Part shown: positions 1 to 6,397 of the stretch, one piece after another | Numbering within the stretch: position 1 is the first letter of the stretch | Layout: each line of letters begins with the position of its first letter | Assembly: GCA_030626645.1 (NCBI GenBank) | Contig: DAOUTP010000077.1 | Location: 1 to 7,961, forward strand | DNA: 7,961 bases | Direction: 5' to 3' | Source: Candidatus Cloacimonadota bacterium | Lineage (GTDB): Bacteria > Cloacimonadota > Cloacimonadia > Cloacimonadales > TCS61 | Made by a program: the position numbers and the translations under genes | The notes under the pieces: generated by a model | What the model was told of the DNA's origin: nothing | The model's database searches: none | The model's input: the letters and a program-made list of their open reading frames with translations, nothing else

Positions 1-402
1 CACATTTCTTAGTGCAGGATCACCATCAATTCCAAACAGCAGATCAGGTGAAGCAAGATGAAAGAAATGCAAAACGTGAGATTGGAATATTTGTCCATAA
101 TGCATCAAGCGACGCATTTTCTCACCGGTGGGAGTTAAGCCGTCACCGGTTCCAGCTCCCACGATAACATCGAGAGCTTTGGCAGCTGCCAGATGATGAC
201 TAACAGGGCAGATTCCACAAAGACGTTGCACGAGTACAGGAGCTTCCCAATATGGTCTTCCCTGTACAAATCGTTCAAAACCTCTGAATTCAACGATATG
301 AAGCCGAGATTGAGCAACCTGATTATTATCATCGAGATGAATGGTAACTTTACCGTGACCTTCAACTCTTGTTACGGGTTCAATAGTTATTTTTTTACTC
401 AT
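1..402 (-). CDS. hoxH: NAD-reducing [NiFe]-hydrogenase large subunit HoxH, N-terminal 134 residues (cut by window edge)
   Basis: This is the catalytic subunit that holds the Ni-Fe(CN)2CO centre and splits or forms H2 in the cytoplasm. Only the N-terminal 134 residues are present; the reading frame is open to base 1. The start ATG (400-402) has an AAAGGA ribosome site 8 nt upstream and lies 12 nt after the hoxY stop. Residues 8-15 (EPVTRVEG, then H) are the conserved N-terminal motif of large subunits. Residues 60-70, RLCGICPVSHH, are the L1 motif RxCGxCxxxH with C62 and C65 as Ni/Fe ligands; the CPVSHHLA form is typical of HoxH of group 3d. The second CxxC pair and the C-terminal peptide removed by the maturation protease lie outside the window. 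It is the last visible gene of the hoxFUYH operon. Subgroup 3d is inferred mainly from the hoxF and hoxU neighbours. Confidence 0.96.
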   Translation of the reverse strand, partial: MSKKITIEPVTRVEGHGKVTIHLDDNNQVAQSRLHIVEFRGFERFVQGRPYWEAPVLVQRLCGICPVSHHLAAAKALDVIVGAGTGDGLTPTGEKMRRLMHYGQIFQSHVLHFFHLASPDLLFGIDGDPALRNV

Positions 403-414
403 AATAATATCCTT

Positions 415-966
415 TTAATCGAATTTTACAACTTCGTATGGTAAATCCATTTCATTACCGGTAACTAAAGCCACAAGAGCATTCCAAATAAGATCTGCTC
501 TGGGAGCACATCCGGGAAGGAAATAATCGATCTTTACAATTTCATGACACGGATAAACCCTATCTAATATCATTGGAAGTTCTTCATCATTTGGGATTAT
601 TTTTTCATCGTTAGCTTGTACGGAAACACAATTTAAATATGCTTCTTCCAAACATTCTGAGATCGATGCATTATTGTTTCTCATTGCTGGTAAACCACCC
701 ATAATTGCACATTCTCCAACAGAAATGAGGATCTTACAATTTTTCCTGAATTCTTTTAGAACATGAACATTCTCACTATTACAACATCCACCCTCTATGA
801 TTCCAATATCACACTGTTTAGTAAAAGTTTTTATATCATCTATCGGAGATTTATTGAATTCAACCAGCTCGATCAAATCCAGAATTCGTTCGTCGATATC
901 TAATAAAGACATATGACATCCAAAACATCCGGCTAGAGAAGTTGTTGCTACAATAGGTTTACTCAT
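415..966 (-). CDS. hoxY: NAD-reducing hydrogenase small subunit HoxY
   Basis: A short 183-residue hydrogenase small subunit that carries one proximal 4Fe-4S cluster and passes electrons from HoxH to HoxU. Expected ligands are all present: C14 and C17 (AGCFGCH), C86 (SVGECAI) and C153 (LPGCAPRADL). The segment SLLDIDERI (20-28) and EGG (58-60) are family hallmarks. There is no Tat signal peptide and no C-terminal half with medial and distal clusters, as expected for the soluble cytoplasmic enzyme rather than membrane-bound uptake hydrogenases. The length is near that of other HoxY proteins. The ATG overlaps the hoxU stop as ATGA, with an AAGGAG site upstream, so translation is probably coupled. 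An extra adjacent cysteine pair, C61-C62, follows EGG; other family members I recall have non-cysteine residues there. Confidence 0.96.
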   Translation of the reverse strand: MSKPIVATTSLAGCFGCHMSLLDIDERILDLIELVEFNKSPIDDIKTFTKQCDIGIIEGGCCNSENVHVLKEFRKNCKILISVGECAIMGGLPAMRNNNASISECLEEAYLNCVSVQANDEKIIPNDEELPMILDRVYPCHEIVKIDYFLPGCAPRADLIWNALVALVTGNEMDLPYEVVKFD

Positions 967-1670
967 AATGTCACTCCTTTTTCTATATCGCTACCGATTG
1001 GATTTTTGTCATATTTTCGTTCTCCAATAGGAACATCAAAGCCTTTTTCTTTGCGGATGATCGCACCAACCGGACATGTATCCATTGCTTTCTGAGCCAA
1101 TTCATCATTGAATTCTTTATCGATAAGTTCATGATCGACATTTATCTGAGTTGTGTGCCCTCTTCCTTTGAAAACAAACCATGATGGATTATCCGGTTCT
1201 TTCTTCCTGCGAATACAGCGCTTACACAAAATGCACCTGTTATGATCTATCAATATTTTCGGATTTTCAGCATCCAAATCTTTTGATGGAAAAATATATG
1301 GAAATTGAGGAACCATCATTTTATATCTATAAGCAAGAGCTTGAAGTTCACAATTTCCACTTCTTTCACAAGCCGGGCAGAAATGATTTCCTTCCGCAAA
1401 AAGAAGTTCGACTATTGTAGATCTGATCTTTTCTAGTTCCTCTGTATTTGTTTCTACAACCATTCTATGAGAAGCTGGTGTTGTGCAAGCTGTCATATTT
1501 CTTCCATCTATTTTACAAGTACAGATCCTGCAAGAACCTTGTGGTTTTATTCCTTCATAATGGCATAAAGTAGGAATATAAATGCCATTTTCTTTTGCAA
1601 TATCAAGCACCATTTTTCCTGGTTCTGCCGAATAATCCTTACCATTTATATTGATTAATATCTTACTCAT
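963..1670 (-). CDS. hoxU: NAD-reducing hydrogenase diaphorase subunit HoxU (NuoG-like iron-sulfur protein)
   Basis: A 235-residue electron-transfer subunit that links HoxY to the FMN subunit HoxF. Domain 1 (about 1-75) is a plant-type 2Fe-2S ferredoxin fold with C36, C47, C50 and C62. Next is the His-Cys segment NHFCPACERSGNCELQ (95-110), with H96, C98, C101 and C107 for a 4Fe-4S cluster. A further 4Fe-4S site has C146, C149, C152 (RCILCKRC) and a distal C199 (DTCPVGAI). This matches the N-terminal part of complex I NuoG; the molybdopterin-like domain is absent, as normal for HoxU. The C-terminal motif PIGERKYD resembles the PIG(R/E)RKY tail of known HoxU. The ATG overlaps the hoxF stop by one base (TAATG) and has a GGGGAG site within the hoxF end. 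I see no missing ligand. Confidence 0.96.
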   Translation of the reverse strand: MSKILININGKDYSAEPGKMVLDIAKENGIYIPTLCHYEGIKPQGSCRICTCKIDGRNMTACTTPASHRMVVETNTEELEKIRSTIVELLFAEGNHFCPACERSGNCELQALAYRYKMMVPQFPYIFPSKDLDAENPKILIDHNRCILCKRCIRRKKEPDNPSWFVFKGRGHTTQINVDHELIDKEFNDELAQKAMDTCPVGAIIRKEKGFDVPIGERKYDKNPIGSDIEKGVTL

Positions 1671-3490
1671 TATTCTCCCCCTAAATTGGGAACTCTACCG
1701 GCAGTTTTACAAGATTCGGCAACTGCTGCTTCAAGATCAAATTCACTTACAAAATCTGTGTCTTCATTGATTTTAGCATCATATAATTCTCGGAAATTCT
1801 TGATCGTAGAAATGATTGGATTGGCAGCTGTGTGACCAAGACCGCAACGGTTTGATTTCATCACGTTTTCCCACTGAAGCATTTGATCTATATCATCAGC
1901 CACCCCATTTCCTCTAATAATTTTTTCTAATTTGTTTTTATACTGAACCGTCATAGCTCGGCAAGGAACACAAGAGCCGCAAGATTCTTCAATGAAAAAC
2001 TCGGTGAAGTTAAGAACTATATCTTTAAGGAGATCACGCTCATTTCCAATTACAATCAAAGATCCACCGGTTGACAGATCTTCATAAGCCAGCTTTCTAT
2101 TAAATTCATTTGATGCGATGCAATTTCCGGAGGGTCCGCCAACCTGAACAGCCTGAACATTCTTAGCACCGACCAATTCTAGAATATCGTTTACAGTAAA
2201 GCCCCATTCAACTTCGTAAACTCCCGGCTTCTCACAATCACCGGAAACGCTAATAAGTTTAGAACCAGTTGATTCTAGCGTTCCAAGAGATCTATACCAT
2301 TTTGCACCTTTATGCATGATTTTGGCAACTGCACATAATGTTTCCACATTGTTTACGGCTGTAGGCTGCTGAAGATATCCTTTTACTACCGGGAATGGTG
2401 GTCTATCTCTAGGCTCTCCACGTTTCCCTTCCGCAGATTCTAAGAGTGCAGATTCTTCACCGCAAATATAAGCTCCTCCACCAAATTGAATACGGATATC
2501 AAAGTTAAAGCCCTTTTCACCGGCTACATCTTTTCCTAATAATCCTTCTTCTCTCAATTTACTTAGAACTTCTTCAAGAAATTTCTCCATATATTTATAT
2601 TCATAACGAAGATACAAAATACCTTCATCAGAACCAATTGCATAACCGGCGATCGTCATTCCAGCAAATAAAAGTTGAGGACGATCTGTAAGTATCACAC
2701 GGTCTTTAAATGTTCCAGGTTCACCTTCATCTGCATTACAAAAAACATAGTGTTTTTCACCTTCTGCATTTCTGCAAAAACGCCATTTCATAGCAGTTGG
2801 GAAACCTGCTCCTCCACGACCTCGAAGATTTGATTGTTTAATTTCTTCAATAACATCTTCAGGACTCATTGTAACTGCCTTTTTTATAGCTTCTCCAAGA
2901 TTAGAATCTTTAGTTAGGATTGGACCCTGTTTTAGAATATTAGATTGAACTTCAGTTCCGATCAGATCTTCAGTATCATAATCATTCTTCATCCCTCTCA
3001 CGATTTTTTTTACTTTCTCTGTCGTAAGTTTCGTGAAAACACGTTGATTAATAATGGCGGAAGGTTCCTGATCGTTCATTCCGATGCAGGAAGTATTGAA
3101 AAGACCAATCCTTCCATCTTCGGAAACCGAGCCGAATTTACATCCGGCCTCTTCTTCAAATGTTTTGGCAATTTCATCTCTGCCCATCATCTCTGCAACT
3201 ACACTATCATTAAGATAAACGGTATATTTACCGGTTGGTGTTTGAGAGAAAAAATGATAAAATGATAATGTCTGCACCACATCGACAGAAGAGTAATTAA
3301 TCGCTTTTGCAATTACCTTTACAGCCTTTTCCGAAACGCAGCCGCATTGCATCTGAACATCAATAAGAATATCCATTAATCTTGTCGGATCATTGTTGTA
3401 TTTGGCAAGAATTGCATCAAGATCGTTACATTCACAAGTGCAATTATCGTTGTTGGAAAATTCTGGATTCCGGGATTGTTTATTATCCAC
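1670..3490 (-). CDS. hoxF: NAD-reducing hydrogenase diaphorase subunit HoxF (NuoE-like plus NuoF-like fusion)
   Basis: The NAD(H)- and FMN-binding subunit, 606 residues from the GTG at 3490. Residues about 25-165 form a NuoE-like thioredoxin-fold domain; about 180-590 form the NuoF-like domain. FMN/NAD motifs visible are LRGRGGAGFPT (222-232), CNADEGEPGTFKDR (251-264) and GGGAYICGEESALLES (337-352). The 4Fe-4S ligands are C504, C507, C510 (SCGSCVPC) and C549 (RCGLG). The length and fused layout match HoxF of Ralstonia-type soluble hydrogenases, not the separate HoxE plus HoxF of cyanobacteria. In the NuoE-like domain three of four 2Fe-2S cysteine positions are replaced (N94, A99, N139; only C135 kept), so that cluster is probably absent. 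A cysteine-rich CTCEC stretch (C17, C19, C21) sits near the N terminus. GTG is preferred over TTG (3496) because GGAGG abuts the TTG with no spacer. First gene of the hox operon. Confidence 0.95.
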   Translation of the reverse strand: MDNKQSRNPEFSNNDNCTCECNDLDAILAKYNNDPTRLMDILIDVQMQCGCVSEKAVKVIAKAINYSSVDVVQTLSFYHFFSQTPTGKYTVYLNDSVVAEMMGRDEIAKTFEEEAGCKFGSVSEDGRIGLFNTSCIGMNDQEPSAIINQRVFTKLTTEKVKKIVRGMKNDYDTEDLIGTEVQSNILKQGPILTKDSNLGEAIKKAVTMSPEDVIEEIKQSNLRGRGGAGFPTAMKWRFCRNAEGEKHYVFCNADEGEPGTFKDRVILTDRPQLLFAGMTIAGYAIGSDEGILYLRYEYKYMEKFLEEVLSKLREEGLLGKDVAGEKGFNFDIRIQFGGGAYICGEESALLESAEGKRGEPRDRPPFPVVKGYLQQPTAVNNVETLCAVAKIMHKGAKWYRSLGTLESTGSKLISVSGDCEKPGVYEVEWGFTVNDILELVGAKNVQAVQVGGPSGNCIASNEFNRKLAYEDLSTGGSLIVIGNERDLLKDIVLNFTEFFIEESCGSCVPCRAMTVQYKNKLEKIIRGNGVADDIDQMLQWENVMKSNRCGLGHTAANPIISTIKNFRELYDAKINEDTDFVSEFDLEAAVAESCKTAGRVPNLGGE

Positions 3491-3496
3491 AATCAA

Positions 3497-3501
3497 CCTC
3501 C
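3497..3501 (-). promoter_or_regulatory. Ribosome binding site GGAGG that decides the hoxF start
   Basis: On the minus strand the sequence reads GAAGGAGG-TTGATT-GTG. GGAGG is directly adjacent to the in-frame TTG (3494-3496), which leaves no spacer, but stands 6 nt from the in-frame GTG (3488-3490), a normal distance. GTG is therefore the more likely initiator. The two choices differ by only two residues. Confidence 0.75.
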
Positions 3502-3526
3502 TTCACTCTACTTTTTTTATTGCTAA

Positions 3527-3555
3527 ATTATAAGTGGTAAAATTCTAATTGAGAA
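3527..3555 (-). promoter_or_regulatory. Candidate sigma-70-type promoter of the hoxFUYH operon
   Basis: The minus strand has a perfect TATAAT at 3532-3527. With a 17-nt spacer the -35 hexamer would be TTCTCA (3555-3550, 4 of 6 matches). The implied transcript would begin near 3520, leaving a leader of about 30 nt before the GTG. A perfect TTGACA lies further upstream (3566-3561) but 28 nt from the -10, too far to be its partner. The location just upstream of hoxF supports the call; the weak -35 suggests help from an activator or an altered sigma preference. Confidence 0.45.
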
Positions 3556-3557
3556 TT
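3541..3557. promoter_or_regulatory. Small palindrome over the hoxF -35 region, possible operator
   Basis: AATTCT (3541-3546) and AGAATT (3552-3557) are perfect 6-bp inverted arms around a 5-bp centre. The palindrome covers the proposed -35 hexamer and part of the spacer of the hoxF promoter, where a repressor would block polymerase. The half-site TGAGAAT (3550-3556) also occurs on the opposite strand in the Fur-like box at 3592-3606. The regulator is unknown, and a 6-bp AT-rich palindrome can arise by chance. Confidence 0.3.
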
Positions 3558-3591
3558 GGTTGTCAAACAGATTTTTTTTACCCATTGTTAT

Positions 3592-3606
3592 TGATTATCA
3601 TTCTCA
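3592..3606. promoter_or_regulatory. Fur-box-like 15-mer in the hox/hyp divergent region
   Basis: The sequence TGATTATCATTCTCA matches the 7-1-7 Fur-family model TGATAAT-N-ATTATCA at 12 of 14 arm positions. It lies about 35-45 bp upstream of the proposed hoxF -35 and about 160 bp before hypF. Iron control of an iron-rich hydrogenase would make sense, but other Fur-family proteins bind similar sites and the region is AT-rich. Confidence 0.35.
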
Positions 3607-3658
3607 TAATGCAATTTATGTATCTCATTTTATTTTATGCTTTTATGAATCTTAAAGC

Positions 3659-3674
3659 AATGGAATTTTCCATT
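3659..3674. repeat. 16-bp perfect palindrome in the hypF leader
   Basis: AATGGAA (3659-3665) and TTCCATT (3668-3674) are exact inverted arms around TT. The string TTCCATTA at 3668-3675 recurs at 3737-3744, just before the hypF ribosome site. It could be an operator or a small hairpin; there is no T-run to suggest a terminator. Confidence 0.35.
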
Positions 3675-3705
3675 AATTTAATATAATTTTTATTTATAAT
3701 AAACC

Positions 3706-3735
3706 TTGACGCTAATAATATATTGAAAAGATATT
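3706..3735 (+). promoter_or_regulatory. Weak candidate promoter for the hypFCDE operon
   Basis: TTGACG (3706-3711, 5 of 6 to the -35 consensus) is followed after 18 nt by GATATT (3730-3735, 4 of 6 to the -10). It is about 30 nt from the hypF ATG. Better TATAAT matches at 3682-3687 and 3695-3700 lack a fitting -35. The region is so AT-rich that none of these stands out clearly. Confidence 0.25.
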
Positions 3736-3763
3736 CTTCCATTATAAATTTATGGATGGATAG

Positions 3764-6076
3764 ATGTATCAAATAAAAATAAATGGTATTGTTCAGGGAG
3801 TTGGATTTCGTCCGTTTATTTATAAGCTGGCAATAGAACAAAAATTAACTGGCTATGTTTTAAATTCTACCAGTGGTGTTCAAATTGAAATTGAAGGTGA
3901 TAAGAACTCACTTGAAAAATTTATTTATAGAATAAAAAATGAGCTTCCTCCAGCTGCTGAGATAATTGATTTCCAATACAAAGAATTTCCTGATAAAAAT
4001 TATAGTACATTTGAAATTAGATCAAGCTCAAAATCTGAAGGTTCAACACTGATTTCTCCAGATCTTGCTGTTTGTGAAGATTGTATAAATGAATTCAATA
4101 ATCCAAAAAATCCAAGGTATCAATATGCATTTATTAATTGCACAAATTGCGGACCCAGATATTCAATTATAGAAGATACTCCTTATGATAGACCTGTGAC
4201 CTCAATGAAGAGTTTTGCAATGTGTGATTATTGCAAAGGGGAATACAAAGATCCGCTTAATAGAAGATTTCATGCGCAACCTGTTGCCTGTCCGCAATGC
4301 GGACCTCAACTACAATTTCTGGATAAAGACCTTTCCCCTACTTTGGGTGATCCAATTGAAAATACAGTAAATGCACTGAAAGAGGGAAAGATCATCGGGA
4401 TAAAGGGAATTGGAGGATTTCATATTGCCTGTGATGCTACTAATTATAATGCTGTTGAATTACTTCGACAAAGAAAGAACCGACCTCACAAACCTTTCGC
4501 TATTATGTGCAATGAAGCAAAAATTAATGATCTTGTAATAATAAATGACAAGCAACTTAAACTACTTAAATCACCTGCTGCTCCAATAGTTATCTTACCA
4601 AAGATTTCTGACAATTTCGTCCCCAAAGCCCAACAAAATGACCTCGTTCCCAAACCCCAACAAAATGACCTCGTTCCCAAACCCCAGTTTGGGAACGATG
4701 ATAAATGTGTTCTTATAGCCCAAAATGTTGCACCACAGAATCCAAATATCGGGATTTTCCTACCTTATGCTCCGCATCATTATCAGTTTGTAACTGAAGA
4801 ACTTCCGTTTGTGATAATGACTTCCGGGAACAACAGCAATGAACCAATTGCCAAAACAGAGAGTGAACTACAATATTTATGTGATTGCTTCCTAACACAT
4901 AACAGACCAATTCTAAATCGCTCGGATGATTCGATTATCCTACCGGCTAAAGAGCAAAATATTCTCATTCGTCGTTCACGAGGATTTGTACCTTCTCCAA
5001 TAAAATTACCTTCTAAAACTGTTCCAACTCTTGGATGTGGTGCCGAGTTAAAACTTACTTTTTCCTTATCCAGAGAGAATGATCTATTTCTCTCACCTTA
5101 TATTGGAAATTCCGGAAGTAAAGAGACAATGGATTTCTATCTTGAGACTTATGAGAAATATATAAAATGGTTCAAATTAAAACCCGAACTTATTGCGTGT
5201 GATCTGCAACCGGATTTCGCAACAACCAGATTTGCCGAAGAAACAAAACTACCATTAGTAAGAATCCAGCATCATCATGCTCATATCTCTGCAATAATGG
5301 CAGAACACCAATTGGATGAAAAAGTAATTGGTGTTTCTTATGATGGAACCGGTTACGGAACGGATGAAGCGATCTGGGGTGGAGAAATATTCATTGCAGA
5401 TCATAGTAATTTTGAACGTTCTTTCCATTTGAATTATATGCCGCTTCCAGGTGGAGATGCAGCTATCAAACATCCGGTTCGTATTGCTTATGCATACTCA
5501 ATTTCAGCTGGAGCAAACACAGAATTACTAAAAGGGATATCAGAATTAGAAAGAAATGTGATTAAAAAACAATTGCAGAATAATTTCAATGTTTTCCAAA
5601 CTTCCAGTATGGGCAGACTCTTTGATTGTGTAGCTGCAATGTTGGGACTTTTCCCTTCCATCACTTTTGAAGCACAAAGTGCAATGGCTCTGGAATTCTT
5701 ATGTGGAAATGAAACAGTTTCTGATTCCGATTCTTATGCATTTGATTTAAATAAAGATGTAATAGATATTAGACCTATTATTATTGAGGTTTCAAAAGAT
5801 ATTCAAAAAGGAGTAGATCATAAGGTTATTTCACAAAAATTCCACAAAACAATAATTGATTTCACACTAGCTTCTGTTCAAAAGACTTCTGTTCTATCCG
5901 GAATTAATAAAGTCGTACTTTCCGGTGGTGTGATGCAAAATAGAATGTTGCTGGATGGCTTGATAGAAGCTCTTACCAGAAATAACTTTACAGTTTATTC
6001 ACCCAGAAATTTATCACCAAATGATGGTTCAATATCGGTTGGTCAGGTAATGATCGCGAACAGAAAATTTTCGTAA
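3764..6076 (+). CDS. hypF: Carbamoyltransferase HypF, [NiFe]-hydrogenase maturation
   Basis: HypF uses carbamoyl phosphate and ATP to place a carbamoyl group on the C-terminal cysteine of HypE, the source of the active-site cyanides. All domains of this 770-residue protein are visible. An acylphosphatase-like domain (about 1-90) has GIVQGVGFRPF (8-18). Four CxxC zinc pairs follow: C104/C107, C126/C129, C154/C157 and C176/C179. A YrdC-like nucleotide-binding domain (about 195-410) includes RKNRPHKPFAIM (237-248) and RRSRGFVPSP (403-412). The Kae1-like C-terminal domain has the QHHHAH metal motif (502-507), GTGYGTDEAIWGGE (528-541) and GGVMQNR (721-727). Residues about 284-310 are a 9-residue tandem repeat (NDLVPKPQQ type) inserted in a loop of the YrdC-like domain. 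The ATG at 3764 gives the expected family N terminus; an upstream in-frame ATG (3752) is stopped by TAG. The ribosome site is weak (GGATGGA). First gene of the hyp operon. Confidence 0.97.
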   Translation: MYQIKINGIVQGVGFRPFIYKLAIEQKLTGYVLNSTSGVQIEIEGDKNSLEKFIYRIKNELPPAAEIIDFQYKEFPDKNYSTFEIRSSSKSEGSTLISPDLAVCEDCINEFNNPKNPRYQYAFINCTNCGPRYSIIEDTPYDRPVTSMKSFAMCDYCKGEYKDPLNRRFHAQPVACPQCGPQLQFLDKDLSPTLGDPIENTVNALKEGKIIGIKGIGGFHIACDATNYNAVELLRQRKNRPHKPFAIMCNEAKINDLVIINDKQLKLLKSPAAPIVILPKISDNFVPKAQQNDLVPKPQQNDLVPKPQFGNDDKCVLIAQNVAPQNPNIGIFLPYAPHHYQFVTEELPFVIMTSGNNSNEPIAKTESELQYLCDCFLTHNRPILNRSDDSIILPAKEQNILIRRSRGFVPSPIKLPSKTVPTLGCGAELKLTFSLSRENDLFLSPYIGNSGSKETMDFYLETYEKYIKWFKLKPELIACDLQPDFATTRFAEETKLPLVRIQHHHAHISAIMAEHQLDEKVIGVSYDGTGYGTDEAIWGGEIFIADHSNFERSFHLNYMPLPGGDAAIKHPVRIAYAYSISAGANTELLKGISELERNVIKKQLQNNFNVFQTSSMGRLFDCVAAMLGLFPSITFEAQSAMALEFLCGNETVSDSDSYAFDLNKDVIDIRPIIIEVSKDIQKGVDHKVISQKFHKTIIDFTLASVQKTSVLSGINKVVLSGGVMQNRMLLDGLIEALTRNNFTVYSPRNLSPNDGSISVGQVMIANRKFS
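4618..4698 (+). repeat. In-frame 27-nt tandem repeat block inside hypF
   Basis: Units start at 4618, 4645 and 4672, an exact 27-nt period. Units 1 and 2 differ at only two bases. Unit 3 shares the 15-nt head (CGTTCCCAAACCCCA) and then turns into the inverted copy of its own start. The period is a multiple of three, so hypF stays open and gains the repeated VPK(A/P)Q peptide. The block lies between the conserved SPAAPIVIL and GIFLPYAPHHY segments of the YrdC-like domain, where HypF proteins I recall have a linker shorter by about the length of this block. It looks like a mobile or amplifying repeat tolerated in a surface loop. Confidence 0.85.
4671..4698. repeat. Perfect 12-bp inverted repeat ending the hypF repeat block
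   Basis: TCGTTCCCAAAC (4671-4682) and GTTTGGGAACGA (4687-4698) are exact reverse complements around CCCA. The GC-rich hairpin lies within coding sequence of an otherwise AT-rich gene. The form resembles dispersed palindromic repeats with GTTCCCAA/TTGGGAAC arms that I recall from other bacterial genomes, a recollection not checked here. Confidence 0.85.
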
Positions 6077-6101
6077 CTCAAACATCTTGTTTGAGAAAAT
6101 T
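6073..6101 (+). repeat. Short palindromic element, copy 1, containing the hypF stop codon
   Basis: The element reads GTAA, stem CTCAAACA (6077-6084), loop TCT, stem TGTTTGAG (6088-6095), then AAAATT. The TAA of its GTAA head is the hypF stop. It shares the head, the TTGAG arm end and the AATT tail with the two hairpins at 7588-7638. GAAAATTTT occurs at 6063-6071 and again at 6095-6103, flanking the hairpin like a target duplication. There is no proper T-run, so a strong intrinsic terminator is unlikely, and hypC probably continues in the same transcript. Confidence 0.65.
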
Positions 6102-6112
6102 TTATTAAGACC

Positions 6113-6149
6113 AAACCATTGCGGAGGACGATGCCCATCCGCAAGGTTT
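6113..6149 (+). repeat. 37-nt REP-like hairpin between hypF and hypC
   Basis: AAACC (6113-6117) pairs with GGTTT (6145-6149), and TTGCGGA (6119-6125) pairs with TCCGCAA (6138-6144), giving 12 bp with one bulged A (6118). The inner part can pair further (GGAC with GCCC, one mismatch). It ends 14 nt before the hypC ribosome site. It differs in sequence from the GTAA family. It may be a dispersed repeat, or an mRNA structure that affects the hypF/hypC expression ratio. Confidence 0.7.
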
Positions 6150-6172
6150 AAGTAGATATATAAGGAGAAGAA

Positions 6173-6397
6173 ATGTGTTTAGCAATTCCTGCTATTATTG
6201 TTGAGAAAAAAGGTGAGAAAGGTCTTGTGAACCTTGGTGGTGTAAAAAAAGAAATCATGTTCACATTTACTCCAGAAGCGAAAATAGGAGACTGGGTTAT
6301 AATGCATACCGGATTTGCCTTGAATATAATATCTGAAAAAGATGCAAACGAGACACTTAAATTATTTGAAGAAATGGCATTACTTGAAAATGATTGA
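6173..6397 (+). CDS. hypC: Hydrogenase maturation chaperone HypC
   Basis: A 74-residue HypC/HupF/HybG-family chaperone that works with HypD to build and carry the Fe(CN)2CO unit and deliver it to the HoxH precursor. The N terminus MCLAIP has the essential C2, which is exposed once Met1 is removed. GDWVIMHTGFAL (39-50) is the conserved core, with H45 at the usual histidine position. The length is typical of the family. A GGAG site (6164-6167) lies at good distance from the ATG. Its end overlaps the hypD start by 8 nt, which suggests coupled, balanced synthesis of the two partners. Confidence 0.95.
   Translation: MCLAIPAIIVEKKGEKGLVNLGGVKKEIMFTFTPEAKIGDWVIMHTGFALNIISEKDANETLKLFEEMALLEND

Noticed and set aside
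193..444. Plus-strand open frame at the left end
   Set aside because: It is antisense to the clear N terminus of HoxH and the hoxY-hoxH junction and has no supporting features.
2945..3265. Plus-strand open frame of 106 codons opposite hoxF
   Set aside because: It lies entirely antisense to the conserved HoxF coding sequence, has no clear ribosome site and no recognisable domain; it is a by-product of codon use.
3752..3766. Mini-frame ATG-GAT-GGA-TAG immediately before the hypF ATG
   Set aside because: A three-codon frame touching the start codon could be a leader, but the repeat-like GATGGATAGATG string makes chance more likely and there is no attenuator structure.
4618..4698. CRISPR-like array
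   Set aside because: The 27-nt units are directly adjacent with no spacers, lie in the hypF frame, and there are only three.
6077..6104. Hairpin after hypF as an intrinsic terminator
   Set aside because: The stem is AT-rich and followed by AAAATTTTATT rather than a T-run, and hypC and hypD follow in the same direction; membership of the GTAA hairpin family explains it better.
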